Assembly: GCF_000211415.1 (NCBI RefSeq) | Contig: NZ_GL890774.1 | Location: 289,019-353,018 of the forward strand | Direction: 5' to 3' | Length of the DNA stretch: 64,000 nucleotides | Source: Enterobacter mori LMG 25706 | GTDB taxonomy: Bacteria; Pseudomonadota; Gammaproteobacteria; Enterobacterales; Enterobacteriaceae | Shown here: positions 54,318 through 64,000 of the stretch, one piece after another | Numbering within the stretch: the first letter of the stretch is position 1 | How the letters are laid out: each line of letters opens with the position of its first letter | Program-made: the position numbers and the translations under genes | The notes under the pieces: generated by a model | Told to the model about the DNA's origin: nothing | Seen by the model: the letters and a program-made list of their open reading frames with translations, nothing else | The model's database searches: none

Positions 54318-55948
54318 GTACATTAACTCAGGCCTATGATCTGGCCGACTATGAAGATTTCATAAACGAAGAGCAATTTGCTGGGCGTACTCTCGCTGAT
54401 TTTGTCTCTGAAGTTCAGCGCGTCTACTGCGCAGATAAACGCCCTTGGGTGATTGGCTACAGTGGCGGTAAAGACTCGTCAGCAGTCATTACTCTTGTTT
54501 ATCTGGCGTTGATGGGTCTTCCGCCGGAAATGCGTACGAAGGATGTGTTTGTTGTTTCCTCTGACACGCTCGTAGAGACGCCGGTTGTCGTAGATCTCAT
54601 CAAAAAAACGATGCTCCAGATTGAAGCTGGCGCTAAGCGCGACGGCTTACCGATCACACAACATGCTGTAACCCCAAAAACCAACGAGACATTCTGGGTA
54701 AATCTGCTTGGTAAAGGCTATCCAGCGCCTACCCGTAGTTTCCGCTGGTGTACAGAACGCATGAAAATCAACCCGGTAAGTGACTTTATCAAAGATAAAG
54801 TCAGCCAGTTTGATGAAGTGATAGTTGTCCTCGGCTCACGTAGTAGCGAGAGTGCCTCCCGTGCGCAAGTCATCGCAAAGCACAAAATTGATGGCTCGCG
54901 CCTGGCCCGGCATACCACGCTGGCAAATGCGTTTATCTATACCCCTATTGATACCTGGGATGTAGAAGACGTCTGGAAACTGCTGCGCGGCGCGTTCCGC
55001 TATGCTCCTGAGGATATCGACGAATGGGAAAGCCCGTGGGGTGGAAATAACCGTCCTCTGTGGACGCTGTATATGGACTCTTCCGCACAGGGTGAGTGTC
55101 CCCTGGTGATCGACGAAAGTACCCCTTCTTGTGGCAACTCTCGCTTTGGCTGCTGGACCTGTACCGTAGTAACCAAAGATAAAGCGATGGAAAGTCTGAT
55201 CAAAAATGGCGAAGAGTGGATGTCGCCATTGCTGAAATATCGTGATCTGCTGGCGTTTACCACCGATCCTGTGAATAAAGATACCTATCGCAACTATAAA
55301 CGCCGCACCGGTAAGGTGAGCTATCAGTACGCTAAAGACGGTGAAGATCGCAGTGCAGAGCGCAAGCATGTTCCTGGCCCCTACTGGCTTAAATACCGCC
55401 AGCAGTGGTTAAAAGACTTACTGGAAATTGAGCGTGATTTAAACGCCCAAGGCCACACGATTACGTTAATTACCCAGCCAGAGCTACACGCTATCCGCCA
55501 GGAGTGGTTAAAAGATCCTAATGAGCCAGACTGGCACGACACGTTGCCGGGTATTTACCGCGAGGTATATCAGCAGGATCTGAACTGGGTGGTTGACGAT
55601 CAATCGCGCTTTGATGCCAGCGATGCTGATTTGCTGATACAGATAACGCAAGGGTTTGACGTAGTACCTGAAATGGTAATGAAACTGATTGAGCTGGAAA
55701 CCTCGATGGAAGGGTTAAGTCGTCGTCAGGGTATTTTTGACAAGCTTGGCACAATTTTGAAGCAGGACTGGGGTAGCCTGGAAGAGATCCAGCAGCAACA
55801 GGCAACGCTGCAAAAACGCAACGATCGGGATATTCATCAGGACGAGGTGGATAAGCTAGAAGCTGAACTCCAGACTTTACAGCGCAGAATTATCGATGCA
55901 GGCGAATCGTCTGTGCTTATCGATGAGGAAAATGAACGTGCTCATTAA
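54314..55948 (+). CDS. dndC: DndC, PAPS-reductase-like sulfurtransferase ATPase
   Basis: The 544-residue protein has the ATP pyrophosphatase P-loop YSGGKDSSA (S50-S55) and four cysteines likely to hold a 4Fe-4S cluster (RWCTERM near 145, and CGNSRFGCWTC near 273-283). DndC activates the DNA backbone for sulfur insertion, with sulfur from a cysteine desulfurase (DndA or IscS). No dndA is visible nearby, so a chromosomal IscS probably serves. It overlaps dndD. Confidence 0.96.
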   Translation: MSTLTQAYDLADYEDFINEEQFAGRTLADFVSEVQRVYCADKRPWVIGYSGGKDSSAVITLVYLALMGLPPEMRTKDVFVVSSDTLVETPVVVDLIKKTMLQIEAGAKRDGLPITQHAVTPKTNETFWVNLLGKGYPAPTRSFRWCTERMKINPVSDFIKDKVSQFDEVIVVLGSRSSESASRAQVIAKHKIDGSRLARHTTLANAFIYTPIDTWDVEDVWKLLRGAFRYAPEDIDEWESPWGGNNRPLWTLYMDSSAQGECPLVIDESTPSCGNSRFGCWTCTVVTKDKAMESLIKNGEEWMSPLLKYRDLLAFTTDPVNKDTYRNYKRRTGKVSYQYAKDGEDRSAERKHVPGPYWLKYRQQWLKDLLEIERDLNAQGHTITLITQPELHAIRQEWLKDPNEPDWHDTLPGIYREVYQQDLNWVVDDQSRFDASDADLLIQITQGFDVVPEMVMKLIELETSMEGLSRRQGIFDKLGTILKQDWGSLEEIQQQQATLQKRNDRDIHQDEVDKLEAELQTLQRRIIDAGESSVLIDEENERAH

Positions 55949-57947
55949 GCAACTAGTATTACATAATTTTCGCGTATTTTGCGGCACTCACACTATCGAT
56001 CTGGCTCCCAGAAAGCGTCCGCATGAAGTAAACCCTCGCCCGATTGTTCTATTTGGTGGTTTAAATGGTGCAGGGAAAACATCTATTTTGTCGGCAATTC
56101 GACTGGCACTGTATGGGCGTTTAGCGTTTGGCTCGGCAATGCAGCAGCAGGAGTATGTTGAACAACTCGGAGCGCTGGTGCACAACGGGACGTATACAGC
56201 AGAGCGTCCTGATGAGGCCGCAGTAGAACTGACCTTTACCTACAACCAAAACGGCCATGAGACTGAATTCACCGTCACGCGTAGCTGGAAGAAAGGAAAG
56301 AAAGATCGTCTCTCTTTGCAGCAGGATGGACAACCGCGTAGTGAACTCAGTTATGACCAGTGCCAAGGGTTTTTGAATGAATTAATTCCTCACGGTGTTG
56401 CCGATCTTTTCTTTTTTGATGGAGAGAAGATAGCAGAGTTGGCGGAAGATGAATCCGGCAATATTCTGCGTACAGCGGTGCGTCGTTTGTTGGGACTGGA
56501 TCTGATCGCCAGACTGCAAAATGATCTGATGATTTTTGTCAAACGTCAGCAAACCGCGCAGTTGGGTGGCTCACAGCAACAGCAGGTCGAAGCGCTTGAG
56601 ACAAAGATTAAAACGCTCGCCAGTCAGGCAGAGAAATTGCTGGAAGAGGCCGATTTCGTCAACTCGCGGATTGAATTTTTATCCCAAGACATTATTCGCC
56701 ATGAGGGATTGTTAAATGCACAGGGCGGCGCATTTGCCCAGACCAAAGCACAGGAAAAACAGAAAGTTGAAACGCTGTTAAAAGAAAAAGAGCGTCTGGA
56801 AAAAGCGTTACGACAGGAATGCGATGGATCGTTGCCCTATGCCTTAGCGCCTAATATGTTGTCGCGGTTGCTGGAAAAAATTGCCAATGAAGCACAGATC
56901 AAGCAGGCGAGAATTTTTGAGACGGAATTAAATCAATTTTTAACGCAACTCAAAAATGATATCGCGTTCCGTTCCAGCAGCGAGAGTAGTACCAGAGCCA
57001 TTGCTACCGAAGCGATAACTAATAATTTGGACGCATATATGGCAGCCAAACCAAAAGGTGATTTGCTGTTTGATATTTCTGAACGTGAAGCCGGTATGCT
57101 CCAGCAATCAATTGAGCAGGACAGCACAAAAGCTTGGCAACGTTTTGATATGTACCGCCATCAATTAGCGGATATTGAACAACAACTGGAGCAGGCCGCT
57201 GCTAACATTGCTCGCGCCCCAGAAGACGAGCAGTTAATGGATCTCTTTGCAGCATTACGCGATCTCGATCATAAGCGTGAAAAACAGCGGCAAAAATATC
57301 GCTCGTTGCTGGAAGAGGCTAAACGGACGAAACAGCAGCAACTGGATTGTGTTCGTCAGGTACAGAAAGCACATGACATCACCCGTAGCCAACATGGTCT
57401 TAGCAGTGCGTTTAAAAATGCGCAGGAAACCATTAACCTGCTCGATTACTACAGCGATGTGTTAACGCAGGCGCGAGTGAAAAAGTTATCTACTAACTTT
57501 GAAATTGCCTACCACAAGCTGGCTCGTAAAGAGGATTTACAGCTTAATGCGCATATAAACCCACAGACATTTGATGTTGAACTGGTGGATGAAAAGGGTT
57601 CGGTGATTAATCGTAAGCTGCTCTCTGCGGGTGAAAAGCAGATTTATGCGATCGCTATTCTTGAGGCGCTGGCAAAAACCTCTGGGCGTGACTTCCCGGT
57701 GATTATTGATACTCCATTAGGACGTCTGGATTCTCAGCACCGGGATAAGTTGATTAATCATTATTTCCCAGAGGCCAGCCATCAGGTTGTTCTGCTATCC
57801 ACCGATACTGAAGTGGACGAGCGTTATTTCGTCGATCGACTGCGTGATGATATTTCTCATGCTTATGAGATTGTATTTAATGCGCATACCAAATCATCTG
57901 CACTGAAACCTGGCTATTTCTGGGAATTAACTAAGGAGGCGATCTGA
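55932..57947 (+). CDS. dndD: DndD, SMC-like ATPase
   Basis: The 671-residue protein has Walker A GGLNGAGKTS (about residues 42-51), a long coiled-coil middle (about 210-500), the ABC signature LSAGEKQIYAI near 563 and Walker B VIIDTPLGRLD near 590. It resembles SMC/Rad50-type ATPases and is thought to supply energy or open DNA for modification. ATG at 55932 lies within the end of dndC (17-bp overlap) and follows GAGGAAA. Confidence 0.95.
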   Translation: MNVLIKQLVLHNFRVFCGTHTIDLAPRKRPHEVNPRPIVLFGGLNGAGKTSILSAIRLALYGRLAFGSAMQQQEYVEQLGALVHNGTYTAERPDEAAVELTFTYNQNGHETEFTVTRSWKKGKKDRLSLQQDGQPRSELSYDQCQGFLNELIPHGVADLFFFDGEKIAELAEDESGNILRTAVRRLLGLDLIARLQNDLMIFVKRQQTAQLGGSQQQQVEALETKIKTLASQAEKLLEEADFVNSRIEFLSQDIIRHEGLLNAQGGAFAQTKAQEKQKVETLLKEKERLEKALRQECDGSLPYALAPNMLSRLLEKIANEAQIKQARIFETELNQFLTQLKNDIAFRSSSESSTRAIATEAITNNLDAYMAAKPKGDLLFDISEREAGMLQQSIEQDSTKAWQRFDMYRHQLADIEQQLEQAAANIARAPEDEQLMDLFAALRDLDHKREKQRQKYRSLLEEAKRTKQQQLDCVRQVQKAHDITRSQHGLSSAFKNAQETINLLDYYSDVLTQARVKKLSTNFEIAYHKLARKEDLQLNAHINPQTFDVELVDEKGSVINRKLLSAGEKQIYAIAILEALAKTSGRDFPVIIDTPLGRLDSQHRDKLINHYFPEASHQVVLLSTDTEVDERYFVDRLRDDISHAYEIVFNAHTKSSALKPGYFWELTKEAI

Positions 57948-58303
57948 TGCTCCCGAATCGAATGATGCTTAGTCGTCAGACTGAAGACCAGCTTAAAAAG
58001 CTAAAGGGATATACGGGAATTACACCCAATGTCGCGGCTCGACTGGCATTTTTCCGCTCGGTGGAGAGTGAGTTTCGCTATTCGCCTGAGCGCGATAGTA
58101 AGAAGCTGGATGGTTCGCTGGTATTGGATAAAATTACGTGGCTGGGGGAAACGCTGCAAGCTACAGAACTGGTGTTGAAGATGCTTTATCCTCAACTAGA
58201 ACACAAAGCGATGATTAAGGCGTGGGCGGCGCATGTCGAGGACGGAGTTGCGGCATTAAGGAACTATCGGAACTTAAATCAGTTTACAATGAATCTACTG
58301 TAA
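57947..58303 (+). CDS. dndE: DndE, nick-binding subunit
   Basis: The 118-residue protein starts with the GATGC overlap on the dndD stop and has the basic surface and helical pattern of DndE (RQTEDQLKKLKGYTGITPNVAARLAFFRS at about residues 10-40). DndE binds nicked DNA and completes the dndBCDE set. A convergent 12-bp stem terminator follows. Confidence 0.93.
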   Translation: MLPNRMMLSRQTEDQLKKLKGYTGITPNVAARLAFFRSVESEFRYSPERDSKKLDGSLVLDKITWLGETLQATELVLKMLYPQLEHKAMIKAWAAHVEDGVAALRNYRNLNQFTMNLL

Positions 58304-58372
58304 CCTTAAAGTGCTGAAAAGGAAGCAACCTCAAGGAAAGCGTAAGCCCTACTATTAAACATACAAATTACA

Positions 58373-58404
58373 GTGATAATCTCCGTTTATATGGAGATTA
58401 TCAC
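58373..58404. terminator. Convergent intrinsic terminator after dndE
   Basis: GTGATAATCTCC and GGAGATTATCAC form a perfect 12-bp stem around an 8-base loop, with AATAATTA flank. It separates dndE from the leftward operon. Confidence 0.8.
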
Positions 58405-58441
58405 AATAATTATGCATTATTAAATCAAATATTTTGGCATA

Positions 58442-59662
58442 TTACATCATTAATACCTTTTTATAATCTTCAAAATCTTTATGCTCGGAAAAAACCTCAA
58501 TTGATTTAAATCCAGTTTTAATAAGAATAATATTTTTAATTCTTGTCGCACCTATTCCCGACGCGGTAAAAAACACATCAGAGAAATCAACATCCAATAT
58601 AGATGAGACTCTATTTTTTAATTCTTTTAATTCAAAATCATTAGTAACAGATAAGTACTCTCTTAAAAAATCAAACTGGGCCTGGAAACCTACTGTCTTT
58701 AATAGATAGCTATTTTTACTCTGTTTAGTCCATACTGCAGAATCCATAATATCAAAAAACATAAAAATCACATTTTCAATAAACTCATCTTGTGATGAAA
58801 TATAAAATGGTCTGAGAGGTCTAGTTGTACCATTACTTACCAAGGCCTTTCGCCCATCTTTATTTTTATAATTTAATAGCTCATCTCGATCAAGTTTTGG
58901 ATTCCCTGTAATTAACTTCATTATACCATCGACAATTGTTGACAGTGATACCAACGGTCTACCTGTACTTTCTGTATCAATATCGCTGGGTGCGCCTAGA
59001 CGTATTTTATTCTCTAAAGGTTTCGAAAACTTATTTAACTTCCGAGTAATAAATACCGCTAACTTCTCAGGAGACCAAAGTTCCTTCGGTTCATCATCCA
59101 CTCGAAAACCAAAAAGATCATATGCTAAACTTTTGTCAACTTTCTTTTGATTTATATTAATTGTTGCAAATATATATGCTTGATATGGCGCCGGTAAATC
59201 TATGAATACCGAGCATAATAAATCCATACTCTTTCTTTCTGAAAACTCAAAGCCAGATAATCGATGTTGACCATCAATGATGGTAGCTATTTTTAACTCA
59301 TCAGATGGCATCACTAGAGTATAATGTCCATTTTCTTCCTCGACTCGCCAACGAATATTGGGATCCTCTATTAAGTTACCATTCTGGTCAAAATTTGCAC
59401 CTAATATGATTGAATTTGGAAAAGTAGACTCTACGCTATCAATATACTTACCAATTAATCTACTTCTTTTCTCATCTAACTCTCTTTGGTTTCCTTTCAT
59501 AAAAGAAAATAAACCATCTGACCCATTTTTTACACTATATTGTGCTCTTGAACTAAATGAAACCTTTGATAAAACTTCCGAGCTTATAGAAACGGCATAA
59601 AAAATACCAATGGGCTGCTCAATTTTAATTGCTGGCAATCTAATTTGGTTACTCAAAGTCAC
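58442..59662 (-). CDS. Second DGQHR-domain protein, dptH-linked
   Basis: The 406-residue protein has a DGQHR motif at residues 130-134 (ATIIDGQHRLSGFEF), like DndB but otherwise different in sequence and AT-rich. It overlaps the upstream membrane-protein gene by 14 bp, and that gene begins 3 bases after the dptH stop, so all three form one leftward operon. Being DndB-like, it may regulate or read modified DNA. Its function is unknown and it is not one of the standard dptFGH genes. Confidence 0.85.
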   Translation of the reverse strand: MTLSNQIRLPAIKIEQPIGIFYAVSISSEVLSKVSFSSRAQYSVKNGSDGLFSFMKGNQRELDEKRSRLIGKYIDSVESTFPNSIILGANFDQNGNLIEDPNIRWRVEEENGHYTLVMPSDELKIATIIDGQHRLSGFEFSERKSMDLLCSVFIDLPAPYQAYIFATININQKKVDKSLAYDLFGFRVDDEPKELWSPEKLAVFITRKLNKFSKPLENKIRLGAPSDIDTESTGRPLVSLSTIVDGIMKLITGNPKLDRDELLNYKNKDGRKALVSNGTTRPLRPFYISSQDEFIENVIFMFFDIMDSAVWTKQSKNSYLLKTVGFQAQFDFLREYLSVTNDFELKELKNRVSSILDVDFSDVFFTASGIGATRIKNIILIKTGFKSIEVFSEHKDFEDYKKVLMM

Positions 59663-60155
59663 CCCCTAACATCCCATTTGTACTTTCAGAATCATATCTC
59701 GACGAATTGACATGATGAATGAACCATAAAATTATCGTAGCCCCTAAGGAGATATTCACCCAATTTAGGAATAAAAATATGTTTCCACCATGACTTTTCA
59801 CTCCCTTAATATACGTCAAGACCAATACTATTGTAAGGCCTAAGACAATTAGCTTAGTAATTTCTGGCATTTTTCTATCATCAGAGTCAGACATAAAAAT
59901 CCTAGCCTCTAAAATGACGCATAAGGTTGCTATTCCGAAAGTCAATGCGTTTATTGGGTCAAAAAGAAGAGCATTATCAGATAATTCAAGAGCATAAGGG
60001 ACCCAAAGGCCCATGCTGCCGATAAAAAAGTAGAGAAATAATTCTCTCCAAAATTCAAATTTCTTGACGGCACGCTTGGCTCTAGCTTTGAAATTATAGC
60101 AATAAGACTCACTTGCAACAGTTACTTTATTTTGAGTATCCAAATCCCCTCCCAT
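59649..60155 (-). CDS. Four-helix membrane protein, dptH-linked
   Basis: The 168-residue protein has about four transmembrane helices (residues about 38-58, 66-86, 100-118, 128-150). ATG at 60155 is three bases after the dptH stop and the 3' end overlaps the DGQHR gene, implying translational coupling. It could be a membrane effector or anchor of the restriction arm. No family recognised. Confidence 0.7.
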   Translation of the reverse strand: MGGDLDTQNKVTVASESYCYNFKARAKRAVKKFEFWRELFLYFFIGSMGLWVPYALELSDNALLFDPINALTFGIATLCVILEARIFMSDSDDRKMPEITKLIVLGLTIVLVLTYIKGVKSHGGNIFLFLNWVNISLGATIILWFIHHVNSSRYDSESTNGMLGGDFE

Positions 60156-60158
60156 AAT

Positions 60159-63100
60159 TTAGACCAATTCCCAAAATGCTTTATCTCGCATTTTTTTAAC
60201 GTTCTTGTCCCCATCCACATACAAACTAAAATGCTTCTCAAGCTGTCGAATCTGACCCATCAAAGACTCCTGCTCACCTTTATCATCAACGTTAAATACC
60301 GCCTTGATATCCGCATTTCTAATTTCAGAAACACGGTGGATTACCCACGTTAAAATATAGGAGGCATAATTATTTTCTCCGGTCTTAAAGTGAGTGATCT
60401 CCTGCGTTGACAGGATCGCACCAACACCATACTCACGGCCTTCTTTAAGGATCTTACGCAGGCTGGAAAAATCCTGACGCATAAAGTTATCGGCTTCGTC
60501 CACCAGAATCATTTTGGTGAGCTGACGATAATCCCCCCGCACCACCGGTTTACCGCGCTTTTGCATCTGAGCGTAAAACAGATCCAGCGTAAGTGCGACT
60601 ACCAGGTTTTGTACTTCTGGCGGGTAACCAGCCAGTTCGATCACGGTGACGCCGTCAATCAATTCGTACAAGCTGGTCATCTTCTCCGGGATAGTCTCGA
60701 ATATCTTGTAACGCGCCAGTTTAGAAAGTGCTGCGTAAAGCGAATCTTCTTCAACCTTCTCCTGATCGAGGAAGCGCTGCCATACATCTTCAATCGTCGG
60801 CGCAGTTCTTGACCATGTTGTCGGATCTTCCGGCGAAATACCTGCCGCTTCGTAGCATTCTAAAATTAGATTTTCTAATTTGAGCTGCTGCTTATGTCCC
60901 AGCCCATAAGCTTTCGCCATCGTTTCCGATAGTCCACCTGCAGTATGGATTGGTAGCATTGGCGTATCGCCAAACAGTGATAAGGGGTTGTAAGGCAGTT
61001 TAAATAACTTGTACTTTTTGGCACCCGTTGCACCAAGAAAAGCCTCATCCACATAGTCTGATTTGTAGTCGAAGATCAGCAAACCAATAGGTTTGCCATC
61101 AACGTTACAAGACTGATTACGCATCAACTGTGTGACCAGCGATTTAGTAAACTGGGTTTTACCGGTGCCCATCGTTCCAATAATGCCGGTATTGGTATTC
61201 ATAAACTTCGCGGTGTTGGTTGGCTCCCAATGTAACGGGCTCTGACGCGCAGCATCATGACCAAACAGGATCTGTAATGGCGCATCGCTAATATCAGAAG
61301 TCGCCACCGGTACAGTAGGCTGTAACGACTCCGGTTCCGAAATGGGCCATGCAGTAGCCGGCGTTGTGACTTCTACCACGACTTTGGATTGTGACGGAGT
61401 GGCATCACTCTCTGGCTTAAGACGATATTTTTCCGGCACCCGATAACGTTCTGCCAGCGGTGGTTCATTCCCCTGCGCAGAAATTAGCGAAGGCAGCAGT
61501 GAATAAGGGATTTCAATCTGTAAGATATTATCCGCTGTCTCTTTATAGGAGAGATCGAAGCAGGTTGCGCTATCCACATGCGCCACGACGAAGCCGTCCG
61601 CATAGTCGGTCAACTCACCTAACTGATAGTCGCCCGTTAACCACCATTCGCGTCGATCCAGCAAGGGAGACAGTTTGTTGCTGTCCAGCACCCCGTACAG
61701 ACGTAGTTTCTCCACCTGCATCAACACCTGACGTATAAAGAGCGCCCGATACAGCTGTGATGCCAGCGTTTGTGGTTCCAGAATATCCTGCTGTAAATAA
61801 CGTTTCAGCTCACGAGCCTGTTGACCCGCATAGCTGTAGTCAGGTCGCGCCCCGGTTTTAACTTCCAGAGGCAACAGATAGAGGCGGTCTTCTTTGCATC
61901 CCACAAAGAGCACATCATCAGAGATCGCACCTTTACGATAACCCTGTAAATTTCTTGATAAATCACTCTCTTTCATTTTCAGCCCGACATTGCCGGACAC
62001 GCGGATCATTTCGGCTACTGATAACGGAATCCAGCAAATATCGGACTGATGCAACATAGATTGCACAAATTTGTACGCACCTATAATGCCATGCTTCTCT
62101 TTACGCTCTCTTTCACTGGAACGTAGCATTTTCAGCAGCCATTCACCGTTAAAGGCATTAAATTCAGCCAATAGATGCTGACTATCAACAGCAGGTTGCC
62201 CTGACTGGCTTCCGGTCTGGAGCAACCGCAGGAACAAATCAACCTGCTTCGTGACAGTGACGGCATCGTAGCCCGCGCAACTGGTGTACTGGTCAGAATA
62301 GTGGATAAGCACCACATCTTTCTGACTGGTAAAAAAGTCGAGGGTGACTTTAGGATCAATGATGGTGGTCCAGAGCGCGCTATTGTATGAGTAATTGAGT
62401 AGCTGTTTAAAATTGCCACTCACGGCCAGTCCGATCCCTTGTCCATGATACTGGCTGTTGCTTTGACGTGCGGGTTGCCACAGGCAGCCGATTAGTCGGG
62501 CAAGACGCAGGGCGCTGTAGGACTCAGTATCCACATCACGCAGTCCAAACGCGGTAAAGTAAGCATCCCCCTGCGTTTCGGCTCCTTCCCCAGCGATCAA
62601 CCCATGACACAATACCCCGCTAGACGCATCTTCAATGCGGATCTGGCGGCAATCCACAGGTGCTGTATTGGTGAAAAATGCCAGATGTGCATAGGACAGC
62701 TTGTCGCTTTCTGACGGCAGGACAAACTTGCTGAACGTTAACCTGCTACGCAGCAGGTCAATCAGCATATCAGCTCCCGCCCGCCATACGCCGCTGTTCA
62801 GATCGAGATCGTTTTTAAGCTGCTCATAGCTGCCACTTTCTGCAAAGTGATCGAACATATTGGGCAGCAAACGTTCATCGTAGCAGTTCACATGAACCGA
62901 AATAGCATGCTCTTTTTCTTGCTTAAAATATTCTACTAATCCCAGAAACAGTTCTTTGGCGTTCCCTTGATTAATGGCATTGATAATCAACGCACTGTTT
63001 TCAGCGCTCTGGAACAACCGGGCATAAGCGTCTGTGAACTCATTGAGTTTGTCTTTTACCAAACGTTTAACGTAGTCATGGCTGACCTGCCGCTGAGGAA

Positions 63101-64000
63101 CCGCATCAATCCAGAAGCGGTTTTCCTCCACCGGCTGTAGTTGCGCATATTCATGCTCACTGTGGTAAACAAACGGCATTAACCCGGAAACCATCAAGCG
63201 ATCAAGAGTGATCGGCGGTAGTGCGGCAAATGAAGCCGAATCGTTCTGTTCCGACTCCGCAACGATTGTTTCTGCCAGTTGTAGATGGTAGGCCAGCACT
63301 AATGGGTGCAGTGGTGAGAGACGCTCATGACTATCATTGCGGCAAATCCCCAGATGCAGCAGACGTTTCTCGTGCGCCGTCAGCGCTCTGCTCAGGCCAA
63401 TTTGCTGGAGTGACCGTTCAAACGTAGTAACAATGTAGCTGACCAGTGTGCGATATTCCGCTGACCACGACACCAGACTCGGTAGGGTGTTACGACGATG
63501 ATAGTAGGCAAATAACTGCTCATAGGCGTTATGGAGATCGGGGTAACTAGTAAGAAGTTCATCCAGCGCAAACTCACTATCGTCACTTCCCTTACCCAGC
63601 AGACGTTGTTCAATTAATGAGGCTTCCAGTATCAGCAACTGCTGGCGTACACCGACGACCTTGTGTTCAGTATTATCGAGTATGATGCGCCCTTTTAGAC
63701 GGTTCCAGGTTGCATTGCCCTCTTCTTTGAACAATTTATTGAAACGACTTTGGTCAAAAAGCAACGGCAACGTTAGCCCTTCTTCTGCTCCCGGCCCCTC
63801 GATATTAAACGACAGACGGGAATCACCGGAAACGAGCGCAAACTGAACCAGGTCACTTTTATTTGCCAGCGTCTCAAAATTCACATGAGCATAATGCTGG
63901 CAGTCGATATCTTCACTCTCGTCATCCAACGTACAGATCAAGTTGCCAGACTCGGCAATACGCAGAGTGTTATCTTCCAGTTGCAGGGTTATTTGGTCTT
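60159..64000 (-). CDS. dptH: DptH (DndH), HerA-type ATPase of phosphorothioate-dependent restriction (partial)
   Basis: The visible 1280 residues are the C-terminal part of DptH. The C-terminal third has HerA/FtsK-like ATPase motifs: Walker A GTMGTGKTQFTKSL (coded near 61170) and Walker B MILVDEADNF (near 60490), then a conserved E(I)THF-type sensor (STQEITHFKTGENN). The frame stays open to the window edge, so the N-terminus and dptG/dptF must lie further right. DptFGH degrade unmodified DNA. Here the operon continues past dptH into a membrane protein and a DGQHR gene. Confidence 0.9.
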   Translation of the reverse strand, partial: DQITLQLEDNTLRIAESGNLICTLDDESEDIDCQHYAHVNFETLANKSDLVQFALVSGDSRLSFNIEGPGAEEGLTLPLLFDQSRFNKLFKEEGNATWNRLKGRIILDNTEHKVVGVRQQLLILEASLIEQRLLGKGSDDSEFALDELLTSYPDLHNAYEQLFAYYHRRNTLPSLVSWSAEYRTLVSYIVTTFERSLQQIGLSRALTAHEKRLLHLGICRNDSHERLSPLHPLVLAYHLQLAETIVAESEQNDSASFAALPPITLDRLMVSGLMPFVYHSEHEYAQLQPVEENRFWIDAVPQRQVSHDYVKRLVKDKLNEFTDAYARLFQSAENSALIINAINQGNAKELFLGLVEYFKQEKEHAISVHVNCYDERLLPNMFDHFAESGSYEQLKNDLDLNSGVWRAGADMLIDLLRSRLTFSKFVLPSESDKLSYAHLAFFTNTAPVDCRQIRIEDASSGVLCHGLIAGEGAETQGDAYFTAFGLRDVDTESYSALRLARLIGCLWQPARQSNSQYHGQGIGLAVSGNFKQLLNYSYNSALWTTIIDPKVTLDFFTSQKDVVLIHYSDQYTSCAGYDAVTVTKQVDLFLRLLQTGSQSGQPAVDSQHLLAEFNAFNGEWLLKMLRSSERERKEKHGIIGAYKFVQSMLHQSDICWIPLSVAEMIRVSGNVGLKMKESDLSRNLQGYRKGAISDDVLFVGCKEDRLYLLPLEVKTGARPDYSYAGQQARELKRYLQQDILEPQTLASQLYRALFIRQVLMQVEKLRLYGVLDSNKLSPLLDRREWWLTGDYQLGELTDYADGFVVAHVDSATCFDLSYKETADNILQIEIPYSLLPSLISAQGNEPPLAERYRVPEKYRLKPESDATPSQSKVVVEVTTPATAWPISEPESLQPTVPVATSDISDAPLQILFGHDAARQSPLHWEPTNTAKFMNTNTGIIGTMGTGKTQFTKSLVTQLMRNQSCNVDGKPIGLLIFDYKSDYVDEAFLGATGAKKYKLFKLPYNPLSLFGDTPMLPIHTAGGLSETMAKAYGLGHKQQLKLENLILECYEAAGISPEDPTTWSRTAPTIEDVWQRFLDQEKVEEDSLYAALSKLARYKIFETIPEKMTSLYELIDGVTVIELAGYPPEVQNLVVALTLDLFYAQMQKRGKPVVRGDYRQLTKMILVDEADNFMRQDFSSLRKILKEGREYGVGAILSTQEITHFKTGENNYASYILTWVIHRVSEIRNADIKAVFNVDDKGEQESLMGQIRQLEKHFSLYVDGDKNVKKMRDKAFWELV

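Noticed and set aside
1-64000. tRNA genes, CRISPR arrays, prophage or att sites
   Set aside because: No cloverleaf, regular spacer array or integrase was seen; the dnd island has no visible integration site within the window.

Overview
The window reads as chromosome of an Enterobacter cloacae-complex bacterium or a close relative. Supporting signs are the btsT-yjiX-yjiA, yjiN, yjiS/yjiR set that is clustered in enterobacteria, a chromosomal fosA of the E. cloacae type, many REP/BIME palindromes between genes, and a mostly high-GC, enterobacterial codon style. No rRNA, tRNA or CRISPR array was seen.

Bases 1-29,700 are mostly ordinary chromosome. They hold a WYL regulator, btsT-yjiX-yjiA (with recognisable BtsR and CRP sites), a periplasmic phytase-like protein, a YfaZ-type porin, two aldehyde dehydrogenases with divergent regulators, two toxin-antitoxin modules (brnTA and a DUF1778/GNAT pair), yjiN, a MarR-HlyD-DUF2955 efflux operon, an ABM-ACT-ArsR operon, two MocR regulators, an iron-regulated TonB receptor with its AraC regulator, roxA and a second ClpP.

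Bases 29,900-42,720 form a signalling and catabolic block. A FixJ-type regulator faces a giant 1860-residue protein (degenerate Ser/Thr kinase, AAA-type ATPase, GAF, PAS, histidine kinase), followed by a single-domain receiver and two XapX proteins. Next come an isochorismatase-fold hydrolase and a divergent amidohydrolase-DoxX-MFS-alpha/beta hydrolase operon. The MFS gene is broken by a local duplication. Bases 42,800-48,140 hold a sugar transporter, a glycosidase and a LacI regulator, then fosA and an auxiliary tryptophanyl-tRNA synthetase preceded by a textbook Trp attenuator (a 17-codon leader with tandem Trp codons).

From about 48,300 the sequence becomes an accessory, lower-GC mosaic: a DUF1493 gene, a SymE-type toxin, an orphan type VI cassette (Hcp, membrane protein, Tlde1-like L,D-transpeptidase-fold effector), an IS3-type remnant and a pair of ~63-bp direct repeats bracketing the cassette. 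After this comes a DNA phosphorothioation system. dndBCDE runs rightward. dptH runs leftward and is cut by the window edge. Upstream of dndB lie an XRE regulator with four copies of ACTACG-N5-CGTAGT, and two copies of the TACG-N10-CGTA motif reported for Salmonella DndB. Between dndE and dptH, as an apparent continuation of the dptH operon, sits an AT-rich pair encoding a four-helix membrane protein and a second DGQHR-domain protein. This pair, with the layered operators, is the best candidate here for something little described.
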